A stretch of DNA of 64,000 bases from DASSQJ01 sp963772645 (GTDB taxonomy: Bacteria > Actinomycetota > Actinomycetes > Actinomycetales > Dermatophilaceae): positions 62,001 through 126,000 of the forward strand of contig CAVYYD010000002.1 of assembly GCA_963772645.1 (NCBI GenBank). Direction: 5' to 3'. The position numbers and the translations under genes are program-made. This document shows positions 26,031 to 34,655 of this stretch, in pieces (position 1 is the first letter of the stretch; the number at the start of each line of letters is the position of its first letter). A model generated the notes under the pieces. That model did no database searches, was not told the origin of the DNA, and saw nothing but the letters and a program-made list of their open reading frames with translations.

Positions 26031-26622
26031 CCTCGAGGACCCGGAAGCCCCTGCTCGACGCCAGCCGGGTGCACGGCATCCCGAGCTCGCCCTCGACCCA
26101 CCGCTGCAACGAGTCCGAGCCGAGGTTCTTCTGGACCACGAGGTACGCCACCCCGTCCGGCGCCAGCCGCGGCAGCCAGAGGCCCAGCAGCCCGTGCAGC
26201 ACCGTCTTGCCGACCCGGATCGGCGGGTTGGACCAGATGACGTCGAAGCGCACGTCACCGGGGATGCCGTCCGCCGTCACCGCGTGCACCCCGGCCAGGC
26301 CGAGCCGCTCGGCGTTGCGGCGGCACAGGTCGAGCGCGCGCTCGTTGACGTCGAGCGCGTAGACCGTGGCCCCGGGGGCGAGCAGCCCGAGCGAGAGGGC
26401 GAGCGGTCCCCATCCGCAGCCGAGGTCGAGGAAGGCTCCCGCGGCCGGGGGCTGCGGGACGGTGCCCAGGAGCACCCCGGTCCCGGTGTCGACCCCGCGG
26501 GGCGAGAACACCCCCCCGGCCACCTCGACCTCGACCTCGTGACCGGCGAGCCGCACCCGCACCCGGCGGCGCTCGTCGGCGCTGGCAGGCGCTGCCGTGA
26601 AGTAGTGCTCGTGCTGGGCCAT
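26011..26622 (-). CDS. RsmC-like class I methyltransferase
   Basis: 203-residue SAM-dependent methyltransferase of the small-domain (MTS/RsmC) type that modifies guanine N2 in 16S rRNA in well-studied members. Motif I is FLDLGCGWGPLAL, the acidic loop is YALDVNERAL, and the catalytic motif is IWSNPPIRVGK. It is the single-domain short form common in actinobacteria, lacking the duplicated N-terminal domain of E. coli RsmC. A -10 hexamer seven bases before the ATG suggests a leaderless mRNA. Target nucleotide not proven. Confidence 0.85.
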   Translation of the reverse strand: MAQHEHYFTAAPASADERRRVRVRLAGHEVEVEVAGGVFSPRGVDTGTGVLLGTVPQPPAAGAFLDLGCGWGPLALSLGLLAPGATVYALDVNERALDLCRRNAERLGLAGVHAVTADGIPGDVRFDVIWSNPPIRVGKTVLHGLLGLWLPRLAPDGVAYLVVQKNLGSDSLQRWVEGELGMPCTRLASSRGFRVLEVRPAAG

Positions 26623-26629
26623 CGGCCGA

Positions 26630-26635
26630 AGGCTA
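26630..26635 (-). promoter_or_regulatory. -10 hexamer for the RsmC-like gene
   Basis: TAGCCT on the minus strand, seven-base spacer, ATG at 26622. Leaderless geometry. Confidence 0.45.
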
Positions 26636-26695
26636 GTGCCACGCGGAAGAAAGCGGTCGCCCGGGGACGTTCACCGGTGAGAACCTAAGGAGAAC

Positions 26696-28174
26696 ATGAC
26701 TGCGCGACACATCCTCTCCACGCGGGCCCAGGCGCTCGCCGACACCGGCTCCCTCGACGACTCCGGCTTCGTGCTGCACGGTGGCCCGGTCGAGGGCGAC
26801 CGGGCCGAGTACGACGGCGAGCAGCTCGACCGCGAGGAGCGGGCGGCGCTGCGCCGGGTCTCCGGCCTGTCCACCGAGCTCGAGGACATCACCGAGGTCG
26901 AGTACCGGCAGCTCCGGCTCGAGCGCGTCGTCCTCGCCGCCGTCTGGTCCGAGGGCACGCTCGCGGATGCCGAGAACTCCCTGCGCGAGCTCGCCGCCCT
27001 CGCGGAGACCGCCGGGTCGGAGGTGCTCGCCGGTGTCATCCAGCGGCGCAGCCACCCCGACCCCGCCACCTACCTCGGCAAGGGCAAGGCACGGGAGCTG
27101 CGCGACGTCGTCATCGAGGAGGGCGCGGACACCGTCGTCTGCGACACCGAGCTGAGCCCCAGCCAGCGGCGCGCCCTCGAGGACGTCGTCAAGGTCAAGG
27201 TCATCGACCGCACCGCCCTGATCCTCGACATCTTCGCCCAGCACGCCAGGAGCCGGGAGGGCAAGGCCCAGGTCGAGCTGGCGCAGCTGCAGTACCTCCT
27301 GCCGCGGTTGCGCGGCTGGGGCGAGTCGATGTCCCGGCAGGCCGGTGGCCAGGCCGCCGGCGGCCAGGGCATGGGGTCACGCGGCCCCGGTGAGACCAAG
27401 ATCGAGCTCGACCGGCGCCGGATCAACTCGCGCATCGCGAGGCTGCGCCGGGAGATCAAGGACATGAAGACGGTCCGGGACACCAAGCGAGGCGGACGTC
27501 GGGCGGGCCGGGTCCCGAGCGTTGCCATCGCCGGCTACACCAACGCGGGGAAGTCCAGCCTGCTGAACCGGCTCACCGGTGCCGGCGTGCTCGTCGAGAA
27601 CCAGCTCTTCGCCACCCTCGACCCCACCGTCCGGCGTGCCGAGACCCCCGACGGGCGGCTCTACACCCTCGTCGACACCGTCGGGTTCGTGCGGCAGCTG
27701 CCGCACCAGCTCGTCGAGGCGTTCCGCTCCACCCTCGAGGAGGTCGGCGAGGCCGACCTGCTGCTGCACGTGGTGGACGGCTCGCACCCCGACCCCGAGG
27801 GCCAGATCTCCGCGGTCCGGGCGGTGCTCGCCGACGTGGAGGCGCACGACGTCAAGGAGGTCGTCGTCGTCAACAAGGCCGACCTCGCCGACCCCGAGGT
27901 CCTGGACCGGATCCGGCGGCACGAGAAGCACTCGATCGTCGTCTCGGCGCGCACCGGCACCGGTCTCGACGAGCTGGTGGCCCTGGTCGCCGCCGAGCTC
28001 CCGCAGCCCGAGGTCGACGTCGAGGTCCTCGTCCCCTACGAGCGTGGGGACCTCGTCAGCCGGATCCACGAGACGGGGACCGTCCTGGCCAGCGAGCACC
28101 TCGCCGACGGCACCCGGATCAGCGCGCGGGTCGACGGTGAGCTCGCCGGTCACCTCGACGCCTACGCGGTCTGA
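26696..28174 (+). CDS. hflX: GTPase HflX
   Basis: 492-residue ribosome-associated GTPase that splits stalled or hibernating 70S ribosomes. An N-terminal extension of about 60 residues precedes the HflX domain (SHPDPATYLGKGKARELRD, DTELSPSQRRALED), a glycine-rich linker RGPGETKIELDRR, and the G domain with GYTNAGKSSLLNRL, DTVGFVRQLPHQLVEAF and VVNKADL. AAGGAG four bases before ATG 26696 gives a clear start. Intact and of normal length for actinobacteria. Confidence 0.95.
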   Translation: MTARHILSTRAQALADTGSLDDSGFVLHGGPVEGDRAEYDGEQLDREERAALRRVSGLSTELEDITEVEYRQLRLERVVLAAVWSEGTLADAENSLRELAALAETAGSEVLAGVIQRRSHPDPATYLGKGKARELRDVVIEEGADTVVCDTELSPSQRRALEDVVKVKVIDRTALILDIFAQHARSREGKAQVELAQLQYLLPRLRGWGESMSRQAGGQAAGGQGMGSRGPGETKIELDRRRINSRIARLRREIKDMKTVRDTKRGGRRAGRVPSVAIAGYTNAGKSSLLNRLTGAGVLVENQLFATLDPTVRRAETPDGRLYTLVDTVGFVRQLPHQLVEAFRSTLEEVGEADLLLHVVDGSHPDPEGQISAVRAVLADVEAHDVKEVVVVNKADLADPEVLDRIRRHEKHSIVVSARTGTGLDELVALVAAELPQPEVDVEVLVPYERGDLVSRIHETGTVLASEHLADGTRISARVDGELAGHLDAYAV

Positions 28175-28215
28175 TCCGACCGGACCGCACACCCCCGGTG
28201 CCGCCTCCGCGCGAG

Positions 28216-28221
28216 TAGCCT
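28216..28221 (+). promoter_or_regulatory. -10 hexamer for the double-GNAT gene
   Basis: TAGCCT, seven-base spacer, GTG 28229. Leaderless geometry. Confidence 0.45.
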
Positions 28222-28228
28222 CCCGGGC

Positions 28229-29293
28229 GTGCTGTCCGCGCCGCGCGAGATCGCGACCAACCGGCTGACGCTCCGTCCGCCGGTCGCCCGGGACCGCGCG
28301 CTGTGGGTGCGGCTCTGCCGGGACCCCGCCCTGTGGGCCTCCGCGCCGCGGGCGATGCCGGCCAGCGACGCGGACGCGGCCGGGCGGTTCGACGGCTGCC
28401 TGGCCCGGTGGGAACGCTCGGGGTTCGACTACGGCGTCGTCGAGGAGACCAGCCAGCGGTCGGGCATCGGGATCGGCGGGGTCCGGCTCACCGACGCCGC
28501 CGACCGGCTCGACCTGTCCTACCGGCTCGACCACTCGGTCCACGGCCGGGGTCTGGCCCGCGAGGCGGTCCGGGCGTGGGCCGCCCACGCGTTCGAGTGG
28601 CTCCCCGACCTCCCGCTCGTCACCCGGGTCCGGGAGCACGACCTGCCCGCGGTCCGCACCGCGCTCACCGTCGGGATGGAGCGGGCGGCCACCGAGGCGC
28701 AGCCCGAGGACGGGCCCGACGAACCGCCGTCGACGCTCTTCCAGGCCCCGCGCGCCGAGGCCCGGGAGTGGTTCGACGACCAGACGCGTGAGGGGGTCCT
28801 CGACCTCTGGTGCGCGGTCAACGACGACGGCGGCGCCGTCGGCTTCCTCCCCGGCGCCGAGCGCAGCCGGGTCGCCGAGGCGCTCGCGGCCCACGAGGAG
28901 GAGATGGCGGACGGCCTGACCACCGCCGTGGTCCTGCGCTCCGTGGGGGACGTGGTCGTGGGGCTCGGCTTCTGGGTCGCCGACCGCGGCGCGCTCCGGG
29001 CCCACGAGCGGACCGCCTACCGGATCATGACCGACCCGGCCCGGCGCGGGCGCAACCTCGGCCGGCTCCTCGTGGCGGCGATGCACCGGGTCGCCCGCGC
29101 CCAGGGCGTCGAGCTCGCGACGATCGTCATCCGCAGCGGCCTCGGCGCGACCCGCTTCTACGAGCACGCCGGCTACGTCGAGGTCGGCCGGGTGCCGGGC
29201 AACATCCGGGTCGCGCCCGGCGACGACCGCGACAGCGTGATCATGGCGCGCCGCCTCGACGGGCGACCGATGGTCGCCGACGGGCGCGCCTGA
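28229..29293 (+). CDS. Tandem GNAT-family acetyltransferase
   Basis: 354-residue protein with two GNAT folds. The N-terminal half resembles RimJ/RimL-type domains (TNRLTLRPPVARDRALWVRL, then SYRLDHSVHGRGLAREAVRAWAA, which carries a degenerate acetyl-CoA loop). The C-terminal half has a better acetyl-CoA loop, DPARRGRNLGRLLVAAMHRVA, followed by GATRFYEHAGYVEVGRVPGNI. Actinobacterial double-GNAT proteins include drug and peptide acetyltransferases, but the substrate is not predictable. It converges on fhs, with a 23-bp tandem repeat between the two 3' ends. Confidence 0.8.
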   Translation: MLSAPREIATNRLTLRPPVARDRALWVRLCRDPALWASAPRAMPASDADAAGRFDGCLARWERSGFDYGVVEETSQRSGIGIGGVRLTDAADRLDLSYRLDHSVHGRGLAREAVRAWAAHAFEWLPDLPLVTRVREHDLPAVRTALTVGMERAATEAQPEDGPDEPPSTLFQAPRAEAREWFDDQTREGVLDLWCAVNDDGGAVGFLPGAERSRVAEALAAHEEEMADGLTTAVVLRSVGDVVVGLGFWVADRGALRAHERTAYRIMTDPARRGRNLGRLLVAAMHRVARAQGVELATIVIRSGLGATRFYEHAGYVEVGRVPGNIRVAPGDDRDSVIMARRLDGRPMVADGRA

Positions 29294-29315
29294 GCGGTGG
29301 CGTGGGCGACCCCGG

Positions 29316-29361
29316 CGCTCAGCTGAGCCCGGTGATCCCGCTCAGCTGAGCCCGGTGATCC
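29316..29361. repeat. Perfect 23-bp tandem duplication at the 3' end of fhs
   Basis: Two adjacent identical 23-bp units (29316-29338 and 29339-29361), each containing GCTCAGCTGAGCCCGG. The second unit encodes the last residues of the formate-tetrahydrofolate ligase (ITGLS and stop, minus strand); the first is an extra copy just downstream. The fhs frame is unaffected. Confidence 0.9.
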
Positions 29362-31048
29362 GGCCGTCGTCGTCGACGTCGATGTGGCTGGCCGCGGGCA
29401 CCTTCGGCAGCCCCGGCATCGTCAGCATGCTGCCGGTCACCATGACGACGAAGCCCGCCCCGGCCGACAGGCGCACCTCGCGCACGTCCACCGTGTGGCC
29501 GGTGGGCGCCCCGCGCACCGACGGGTCGGTCGAGAACGAGGACTGGGTCTTGGCCATGCACACCGGGAGCGACCCGTGTCCCTCGGCCTCGATCCGGTCC
29601 AGGGCACGGCGTGCCGCCGGTGCGAAGGTCACCCCGTCGGCGCCGTACACGCTGCGGGCCACGGCCTCCGCCTTCTCCGCGAGCGGCAGGTCGTCGTCGT
29701 AGACGAAGCGCATGGCGCTGCGTCCGCTCTCGGCGGCCTCGATGACCCCGCGGGCGAGGTCCTCGGCCCCGGCACCACCGTCGACGACGTGCGTCGCGGC
29801 GTACGCGGGGACGTCGTCGAGGGCCAGGCGCAGGAGCACCGCCTCCACCTCGGCGTCGGTGTCGGTGGGGAAGCGGTTGACGGCGACGACGGGGGCGAGC
29901 CCGAGGACGTCGCGGACGTTCTCGACGTGGCGGCGCAGGTTGGCCATCCCGCGCTCGAGCGCGTCGAGGTCCTCGCGCCGGAGGTCGGCCACGGCGACCC
30001 CACCGTGGTACTTCAGGGCCCGGACGGTGGCGACGACGACGACGGCGTCGGGGCGCAGCCCGGAGAGGCGACAGGCGATGTCGACGAACTTCTCGGCGCC
30101 GAGGTCCGCACCGAACCCGGCCTCGGTGATCACCCAGTCGGACAGCTTGAGCGCAGCCCGGGTCGCGACCACCGAGTTCGTGCCGTGGGCGATGTTCGCG
30201 AACGGCCCGCCGTGGACCAGCGCGGGGGTGTGCTCGATGGTCTGGACGAGGTTGGGGGCGAAGGCGTCGCGCAGCAGCACCGCCATCGGGCGGTGCGCCT
30301 CCAGGTCGCGGGCGGTCACCGGGTCGCCGCCGCGGGTGTGTGCCACGACGATGTCGCCGAGGCGACGCTTGAGGTCGCCGAGGGAGTCGGCGAGGCAGAA
30401 GACGGCCATCACCTCCGAGGCGACGGTGATGTCGAAGCCGTCCTCGCGGGGGACCCCGTTGAGGGTGCCGCCGAGCCCGATGACGATGTCGCGCAGGGCC
30501 CGGTCGTTGAGGTCGACGACCCGCTTCCAGGTGACGGTGCGCGGGTCGATGTCGAGCGCGTTGCCGTGGTGCAGGTGGTTGTCCAGGAGGGCGGCGAGGA
30601 GGTTGTTGGCCGCGCCGATGGCCGCGAAGTCGCCGGTGAAGTGCAGGTTGATGTCGGTCATCGGGACCACCTGGGCGTACCCGCCCCCGGCGGCGCCGCC
30701 CTTGATCCCGAAGACCGGGCCCATCGAGGGCTCGCGCAGGGCCACCATCGCCCGGCGGCCCAGCCGCGACAGCGCGTCGGCGAGCCCGACCGAGGTGGTC
30801 GTCTTGCCCTCGCCGGCCGGTGTCGGTGACATGGCCGTGACGAGGACGAGCCGGCCGTCCGGGCGGTCGGCCAGGGTGTTGAGGTAGGGGAGGGAGATCT
30901 TGGCCTTCGTGTGGCCGTAGGGGATGAGGGCCTCGGCGGGGATGCCGAGCCGCTCGCGCGCGAGGTCGACGACGGGCTGGATCTCAGCCGCGTCGGCGAT
31001 CTCGATGTCGGACGGGATGGGGGTCTGTGTCTCGACGTTGAGGGTCAC
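29342..31048 (-). CDS. fhs: Formate-tetrahydrofolate ligase
   Basis: 568-residue enzyme that makes 10-formyl-THF from formate, THF and ATP, feeding one-carbon metabolism. The P-loop is SPTPAGEGKTTTSVGL (residue about 70), with REPSMGPVFGIKGGAAGGGY, DINLHFTGDFAA, HGGPFANIAHGTNS and ETVAKTQ-equivalent CMAKTQSSFS segments all present. Start is GTG 31048; a CACCAT hexamer six bases upstream could be a leaderless -10. Divergent from the dinG-like gene by 93 bp. Intact; slightly longer spacing at its 3' end comes from the tandem repeat. Confidence 0.96.
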   Translation of the reverse strand: MTLNVETQTPIPSDIEIADAAEIQPVVDLARERLGIPAEALIPYGHTKAKISLPYLNTLADRPDGRLVLVTAMSPTPAGEGKTTTSVGLADALSRLGRRAMVALREPSMGPVFGIKGGAAGGGYAQVVPMTDINLHFTGDFAAIGAANNLLAALLDNHLHHGNALDIDPRTVTWKRVVDLNDRALRDIVIGLGGTLNGVPREDGFDITVASEVMAVFCLADSLGDLKRRLGDIVVAHTRGGDPVTARDLEAHRPMAVLLRDAFAPNLVQTIEHTPALVHGGPFANIAHGTNSVVATRAALKLSDWVITEAGFGADLGAEKFVDIACRLSGLRPDAVVVVATVRALKYHGGVAVADLRREDLDALERGMANLRRHVENVRDVLGLAPVVAVNRFPTDTDAEVEAVLLRLALDDVPAYAATHVVDGGAGAEDLARGVIEAAESGRSAMRFVYDDDLPLAEKAEAVARSVYGADGVTFAPAARRALDRIEAEGHGSLPVCMAKTQSSFSTDPSVRGAPTGHTVDVREVRLSAGAGFVVMVTGSMLTMPGLPKVPAASHIDVDDDGRITGLS

Positions 31049-31129
31049 GAGGACATGGTGGCACCACCACCTCCCGGGTGACGCGGGAACCCCCTGTGGA
31101 GGGGGTCACGCGCCCGGAGGGGGAGCGCC

Positions 31130-31135
31130 TAGGCT
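31130..31135 (+). promoter_or_regulatory. -10 hexamer for the DinG-like helicase gene
   Basis: TAGGCT, six-base spacer, GTG 31142. Leaderless geometry; the small inverted repeat ACCCCCTGTGGAGGGGGT lies about 25 bases upstream. Confidence 0.45.
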
Positions 31136-31141
31136 GCTGCG

Positions 31142-33397
31142 GTGCCCTCCCTCGACGACCTGCTCCGCGCGGCCGTGGCGGGCGTCGGGGGCGTCGAACG
31201 GCCGGGCCAGGTCGAGATGGCGCACGCGGTCGCCGACGCCGTCGAGTCCGGCGAGCACCTCCTCGTCCAGGCGGGCACCGGCACCGGCAAGTCGCTGGCC
31301 TACCTCGTCCCGGCGGTCCGCCACGCCGTGGACACCGGCCGCACCGCCGTCGTCGCGACGGCCACGCTGGCCCTGCAGGCCCAGATCGTCGACCGGGACA
31401 TGCCACGCCTCGCCGAGGCCCTCGCACCCGGGCTGGGGCGTCGGCCCACGTACGCCCTCGTCAAGGGGCGCCGCAACTACGTGTGCGTGCACAAGCTCCA
31501 GGGCGGCTTCCCCGACGACGACGAGGGCAGCCTGCTGTCGGTCGGCGACGTCGACCGGCAGGCATCCCGCCTGGGCCAGGAGGTGCTCCGGCTCCGGCAG
31601 TGGGCCGAGACCACCGAGTCCGGCGACCGTGACGAGCTGGTCCCCGGGGTCTCCGAGCGGGCCTGGCGCCAGGTGTCGGTCAGCGCGCAGGAGTGCCTCG
31701 GCTCGCGCTGCCCGATGGCCTCGGAGTGCTTCGTCGAGAGGTCCCGCGAGGCCGCACGGGACGTCGACGTCGTCGTGACCAACCACTCGTTCATGGCCAT
31801 CGACGCCTTCGAGGGGCGCCAGATGCTGCCGCAGCACGACGTCCTCGTCGTCGACGAGGGCCACGAGCTCGTCGACCGGGTCACCTCGACGATCACCGAC
31901 GAGCTGACCCCCGGGTCGGTCCGGGCGGCAGCGAAGCGGGCGGGCCGCCAGGCCGACGCCGCCGAGGCCCTCGACGACGCCGCGACGCTGCTGGAGTCGG
32001 TCCTCGAGCCGATGACCGAAGGGCGGCTCACCGGCATCCCGGACGCGCTGGCCATGGCGCTGGGCACGGTCCGGGACACCGCCCGCGCCGCCCAGTCCGA
32101 GCTCAAGGGGCCGCCCGGCGAGGAGCCCGACGGCGCCAAGCAGGTGGCCCGGGCCGCGGTCGACGAGGTCTACGACACCGCGTGCCGGCTGCTCGAGGAG
32201 CGCGAGCTCGACGTCGCCTGGGTCGCCAGGGATCCACGCCGCGGCCCGGTGCTGCGGGTGGCGCCGATGAGCGTGGCGACGCTCGTGCGGGAGAAGGTCT
32301 TCGACGACCGGACGGTCGTCATCACCTCGGCGACCCTCGAGCTCGGCGGCTCCTTCGACGCCGTCGCCGGCACGATCGGGCTGCGCGGCGAGGGTGCGCC
32401 CCGCTGGCGGGGCCTGGACGTCGGCAGCCCGTTCGACTACCCCCGCCAGGGCATCGCCTACGTCGCCCGCCACCTCCCGCCGCCGGGACGGGACGGCACC
32501 GCCACCGAGACCCTCGACGAGATCGAGGCCCTCGTCCGGGCGGCCGGCGGCAGGACCCTGGGCCTGTTCTCCTCGATGCGGGCGGCGCGCGAGGCGACCG
32601 AGGCCATGCGAGAGCGCCTCGAGGACAGCGACATCGTGGTCCTCTGCCAGGGCGAGGACCAGATCGCGACCCTGGTGCGCGACTTCGCCCGTGACCCGCG
32701 CACCTGCCTCTTCGGCACGCTCTCGCTCTGGCAGGGGGTCGACGTGCCCGGGTCCTCGTGCCACCTCGTGCTCGTCGACCGCATCCCCTTCCCCCGGCCC
32801 GACGACCCGCTCGCCTCGGCCCGCTCGCAGGCCATCGCCCGGATGGGTGGCAACGGGTTCATGGCCGTCTCCGCGACCCACGCCGCGCTCCGGCTCGCCC
32901 AGGGCGCCGGGCGGCTCATCCGCCGCGCCGACGACAGGGGGGTCGTCGCCTTCCTGGACCCGCGGATGATGACCGCGCGCTACGCGGGGTTCCTCCAGCG
33001 CTCGCTGCCCCCGTTCTGGCCCACCGCCGACCGGGAGATGGTCCTGGCCGCGCTCCGGCGCCTCGACGAGACGGCCGAGCCGCCGCTGCCCGTGGCCGAC
33101 CCCGCGCTGCGCGGCCTCACCGGGGCGATCGCCGGGACGTCGATGACGGGCGCCGTGACACCGCCGCCCCGCCCGGTCGCCGAGCCGCCGCCCCCGCCCG
33201 AGTCGGCGCGCACGGCGGTCACCCACGGGCACGCGTGGACCGCCCAGGAGGACGAGGAGCTGCGCGACGGCGTCGAGCTGGGGCTCAGCGCCGAGGAGCT
33301 GTCCGACTCGATGGAGCTGCCGCGGGAGGCCGTGACCGCCCGCCTCGACGGGCTCGGGCTCCAGGCCGGGAGCGGCACCACCCTCAGCTTCGACTGA
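31142..33397 (+). CDS. DinG/XPD-type ATP-dependent helicase
   Basis: 751-residue superfamily 2 helicase of the DinG/YoaA type, expected to unwind 5'-overhang DNA, D-loops, R-loops or G-quadruplexes. Motif I is QAGTGTGKSLAYL, the iron-sulfur cysteines are in NYVCVHK and CLGSRCPMASEC, motif II is VVDEGHELVDRV (DEGH), and ITSATL, SLWQGVDVPG and QGAGRLIRRADDRGVV complete the core. After residue about 650 there is a Pro-rich linker and a 60-residue helical tail, HAWTAQEDEELRDGVELGLS, that resembles a Myb/SANT-like or recombination-factor tail and is not usual in E. coli DinG. Intact. A decayed IS110 element follows. Confidence 0.93.
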   Translation: MPSLDDLLRAAVAGVGGVERPGQVEMAHAVADAVESGEHLLVQAGTGTGKSLAYLVPAVRHAVDTGRTAVVATATLALQAQIVDRDMPRLAEALAPGLGRRPTYALVKGRRNYVCVHKLQGGFPDDDEGSLLSVGDVDRQASRLGQEVLRLRQWAETTESGDRDELVPGVSERAWRQVSVSAQECLGSRCPMASECFVERSREAARDVDVVVTNHSFMAIDAFEGRQMLPQHDVLVVDEGHELVDRVTSTITDELTPGSVRAAAKRAGRQADAAEALDDAATLLESVLEPMTEGRLTGIPDALAMALGTVRDTARAAQSELKGPPGEEPDGAKQVARAAVDEVYDTACRLLEERELDVAWVARDPRRGPVLRVAPMSVATLVREKVFDDRTVVITSATLELGGSFDAVAGTIGLRGEGAPRWRGLDVGSPFDYPRQGIAYVARHLPPPGRDGTATETLDEIEALVRAAGGRTLGLFSSMRAAREATEAMRERLEDSDIVVLCQGEDQIATLVRDFARDPRTCLFGTLSLWQGVDVPGSSCHLVLVDRIPFPRPDDPLASARSQAIARMGGNGFMAVSATHAALRLAQGAGRLIRRADDRGVVAFLDPRMMTARYAGFLQRSLPPFWPTADREMVLAALRRLDETAEPPLPVADPALRGLTGAIAGTSMTGAVTPPPRPVAEPPPPPESARTAVTHGHAWTAQEDEELRDGVELGLSAEELSDSMELPREAVTARLDGLGLQAGSGTTLSFD

Positions 33398-33399
33398 CG

Positions 33400-34655
33400 T
33401 GAGGATCGACAGCGCAGCCTGATGGTGCTGGGCTGTGGTCGACCGCCTCGGACGTGACTCATCCACTGACTGGCCGTGGTGCCTTTGCCGGACTTGTCCG
33501 TCGGGGTGGTCGGTCCGGCCCGGTCGGAGTGTGACTGGCCTGATCAGGAGCTTGACCGACGGCGTTCACGGCGTCGGCGTGTCCGTCACAGTCCTGCCGT
33601 GACTCCTCCCGGACCGAACCCTGCGTCCGCTCCAGAGTTTGGGAGGAACGCGATGAACAGCTGTCCGAGATCGTCGAGGTCGTCATCGGGGTCGACGCGC
33701 ACGTCGAGACCCACACCGCCGCGATGGTTGACGCCCGTACGGGCGCAGTGCTCGAGGAGCTGACCGTGCCCACCACGCCGCAGGGTTACCAAGAGCTGGT
33801 CGACATGGCTGATGGAGCAGAGCTGGTTGCGGGTGTGGGCAATGGAGGGCACCGGCGGTGATGGCGCCGGCTTGGCTCGACACCTGGCCCGCGGGGAAGA
33901 GAGTCGTGGTGGAGCTGGACCACCCCAAACGCGCCAAGCGGCGTCACGGGGCGAAGTGCGACCGTAGGACGCGGTGCGCGCCGCCCGCGAGGCGTTGGCC
34001 CGCCCGAAGCTGGGTACCCACGCGCTGGTGTGATCGTAAGGCACTGTCGGTGCTGCTGGCCGCGCGCCGCTCCGCAGTGGATGCCTCCACCGTCGCCCAG
34101 CGGCAGCTGTTCTGGCTGGTCATCGCCGCCCCAGAGCACCTGCGGGTCAGGCTGCGTGGGCGCGAGCTGCCCGAGATGGTAGAAGATCGCCGCCCGGCTG
34201 CGGGTGCAGGCCGGGTGGGGGACGGAGTCGGCCACCGCCGCGGTCACGCTGCGAACATTGGCCCGCCGCTCCTTGGCCCTGACCGCCGAGGCGGCCGAGC
34301 TGGAGAAGAAGATCCTGGCGATCGTGCGCGCTTGGCGCCCGGACCTGCTCGACCAGTTCGGCGTCGGACCGATCGAGGCCGCGACCGTGCTGTGTGCCTG
34401 GTCCCGCCCCGGCCGGGTCCGCTGCGAGGCCGCGTTCGCGATGCTCGCAGGCGCTGCCCGGATCCCTGCGAACAGCGGCGAGGTCACCACCAGGTACCGC
34501 CTCAACCGCTACGGAGACCGACAGCTGAACCGGGCCCTGCACGTCGTCGTGCTGTCCAGACAGCGCTACCACGCACCGAACAAGGCCTACACCAGAGCGG
34601 CGAACCACCAAACGGCAAGACTACTAGTGAAATCCGCCGCTGCCTCAAGCGCTCC
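33400..34655 (+). mobile_element. Decayed IS110-family insertion sequence
   Basis: Region between the dinG-like gene and the P-loop kinase gene with lower and less regular codon bias than its neighbours. It carries a broken IS110 transposase preceded by about 250 bases without a gene. In IS110 elements such a 5' non-coding region encodes the bridge RNA that pairs with target and donor DNA; I see no conserved structure I can vouch for here. Ends are not precisely definable: IS110 elements lack clear terminal inverted repeats. The right end appears cut inside the last codons of the transposase at about 34650. Confidence 0.7.
33653..34655 (+). pseudogene. IS110-family transposase, multiply frameshifted and 3'-truncated
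   Basis: Joined pieces give an IS110 (DEDD + serine) transposase. The N-terminal RuvC-like part reads EVVIGVDAHVETHTAAMVDA and later VVELDHPKRAKRRHGAKCD and DAVRAAREALARPKLG, each in a different frame. The C-terminal domain is in one frame from about 34204: DLLDQFGVGPIEAATVLCAW, FAMLAGAARIPANSGEVTTR with the candidate catalytic serine, and RYGDRQLNRALHVVVLSRQR. The closing EIRRCLKR motif is again out of frame, and the last residues are absent. At least four shifts occur, so it is not active. GGGAGGAAC precedes the start codon, which is itself out of frame with the conserved N-terminus. Confidence 0.82.
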
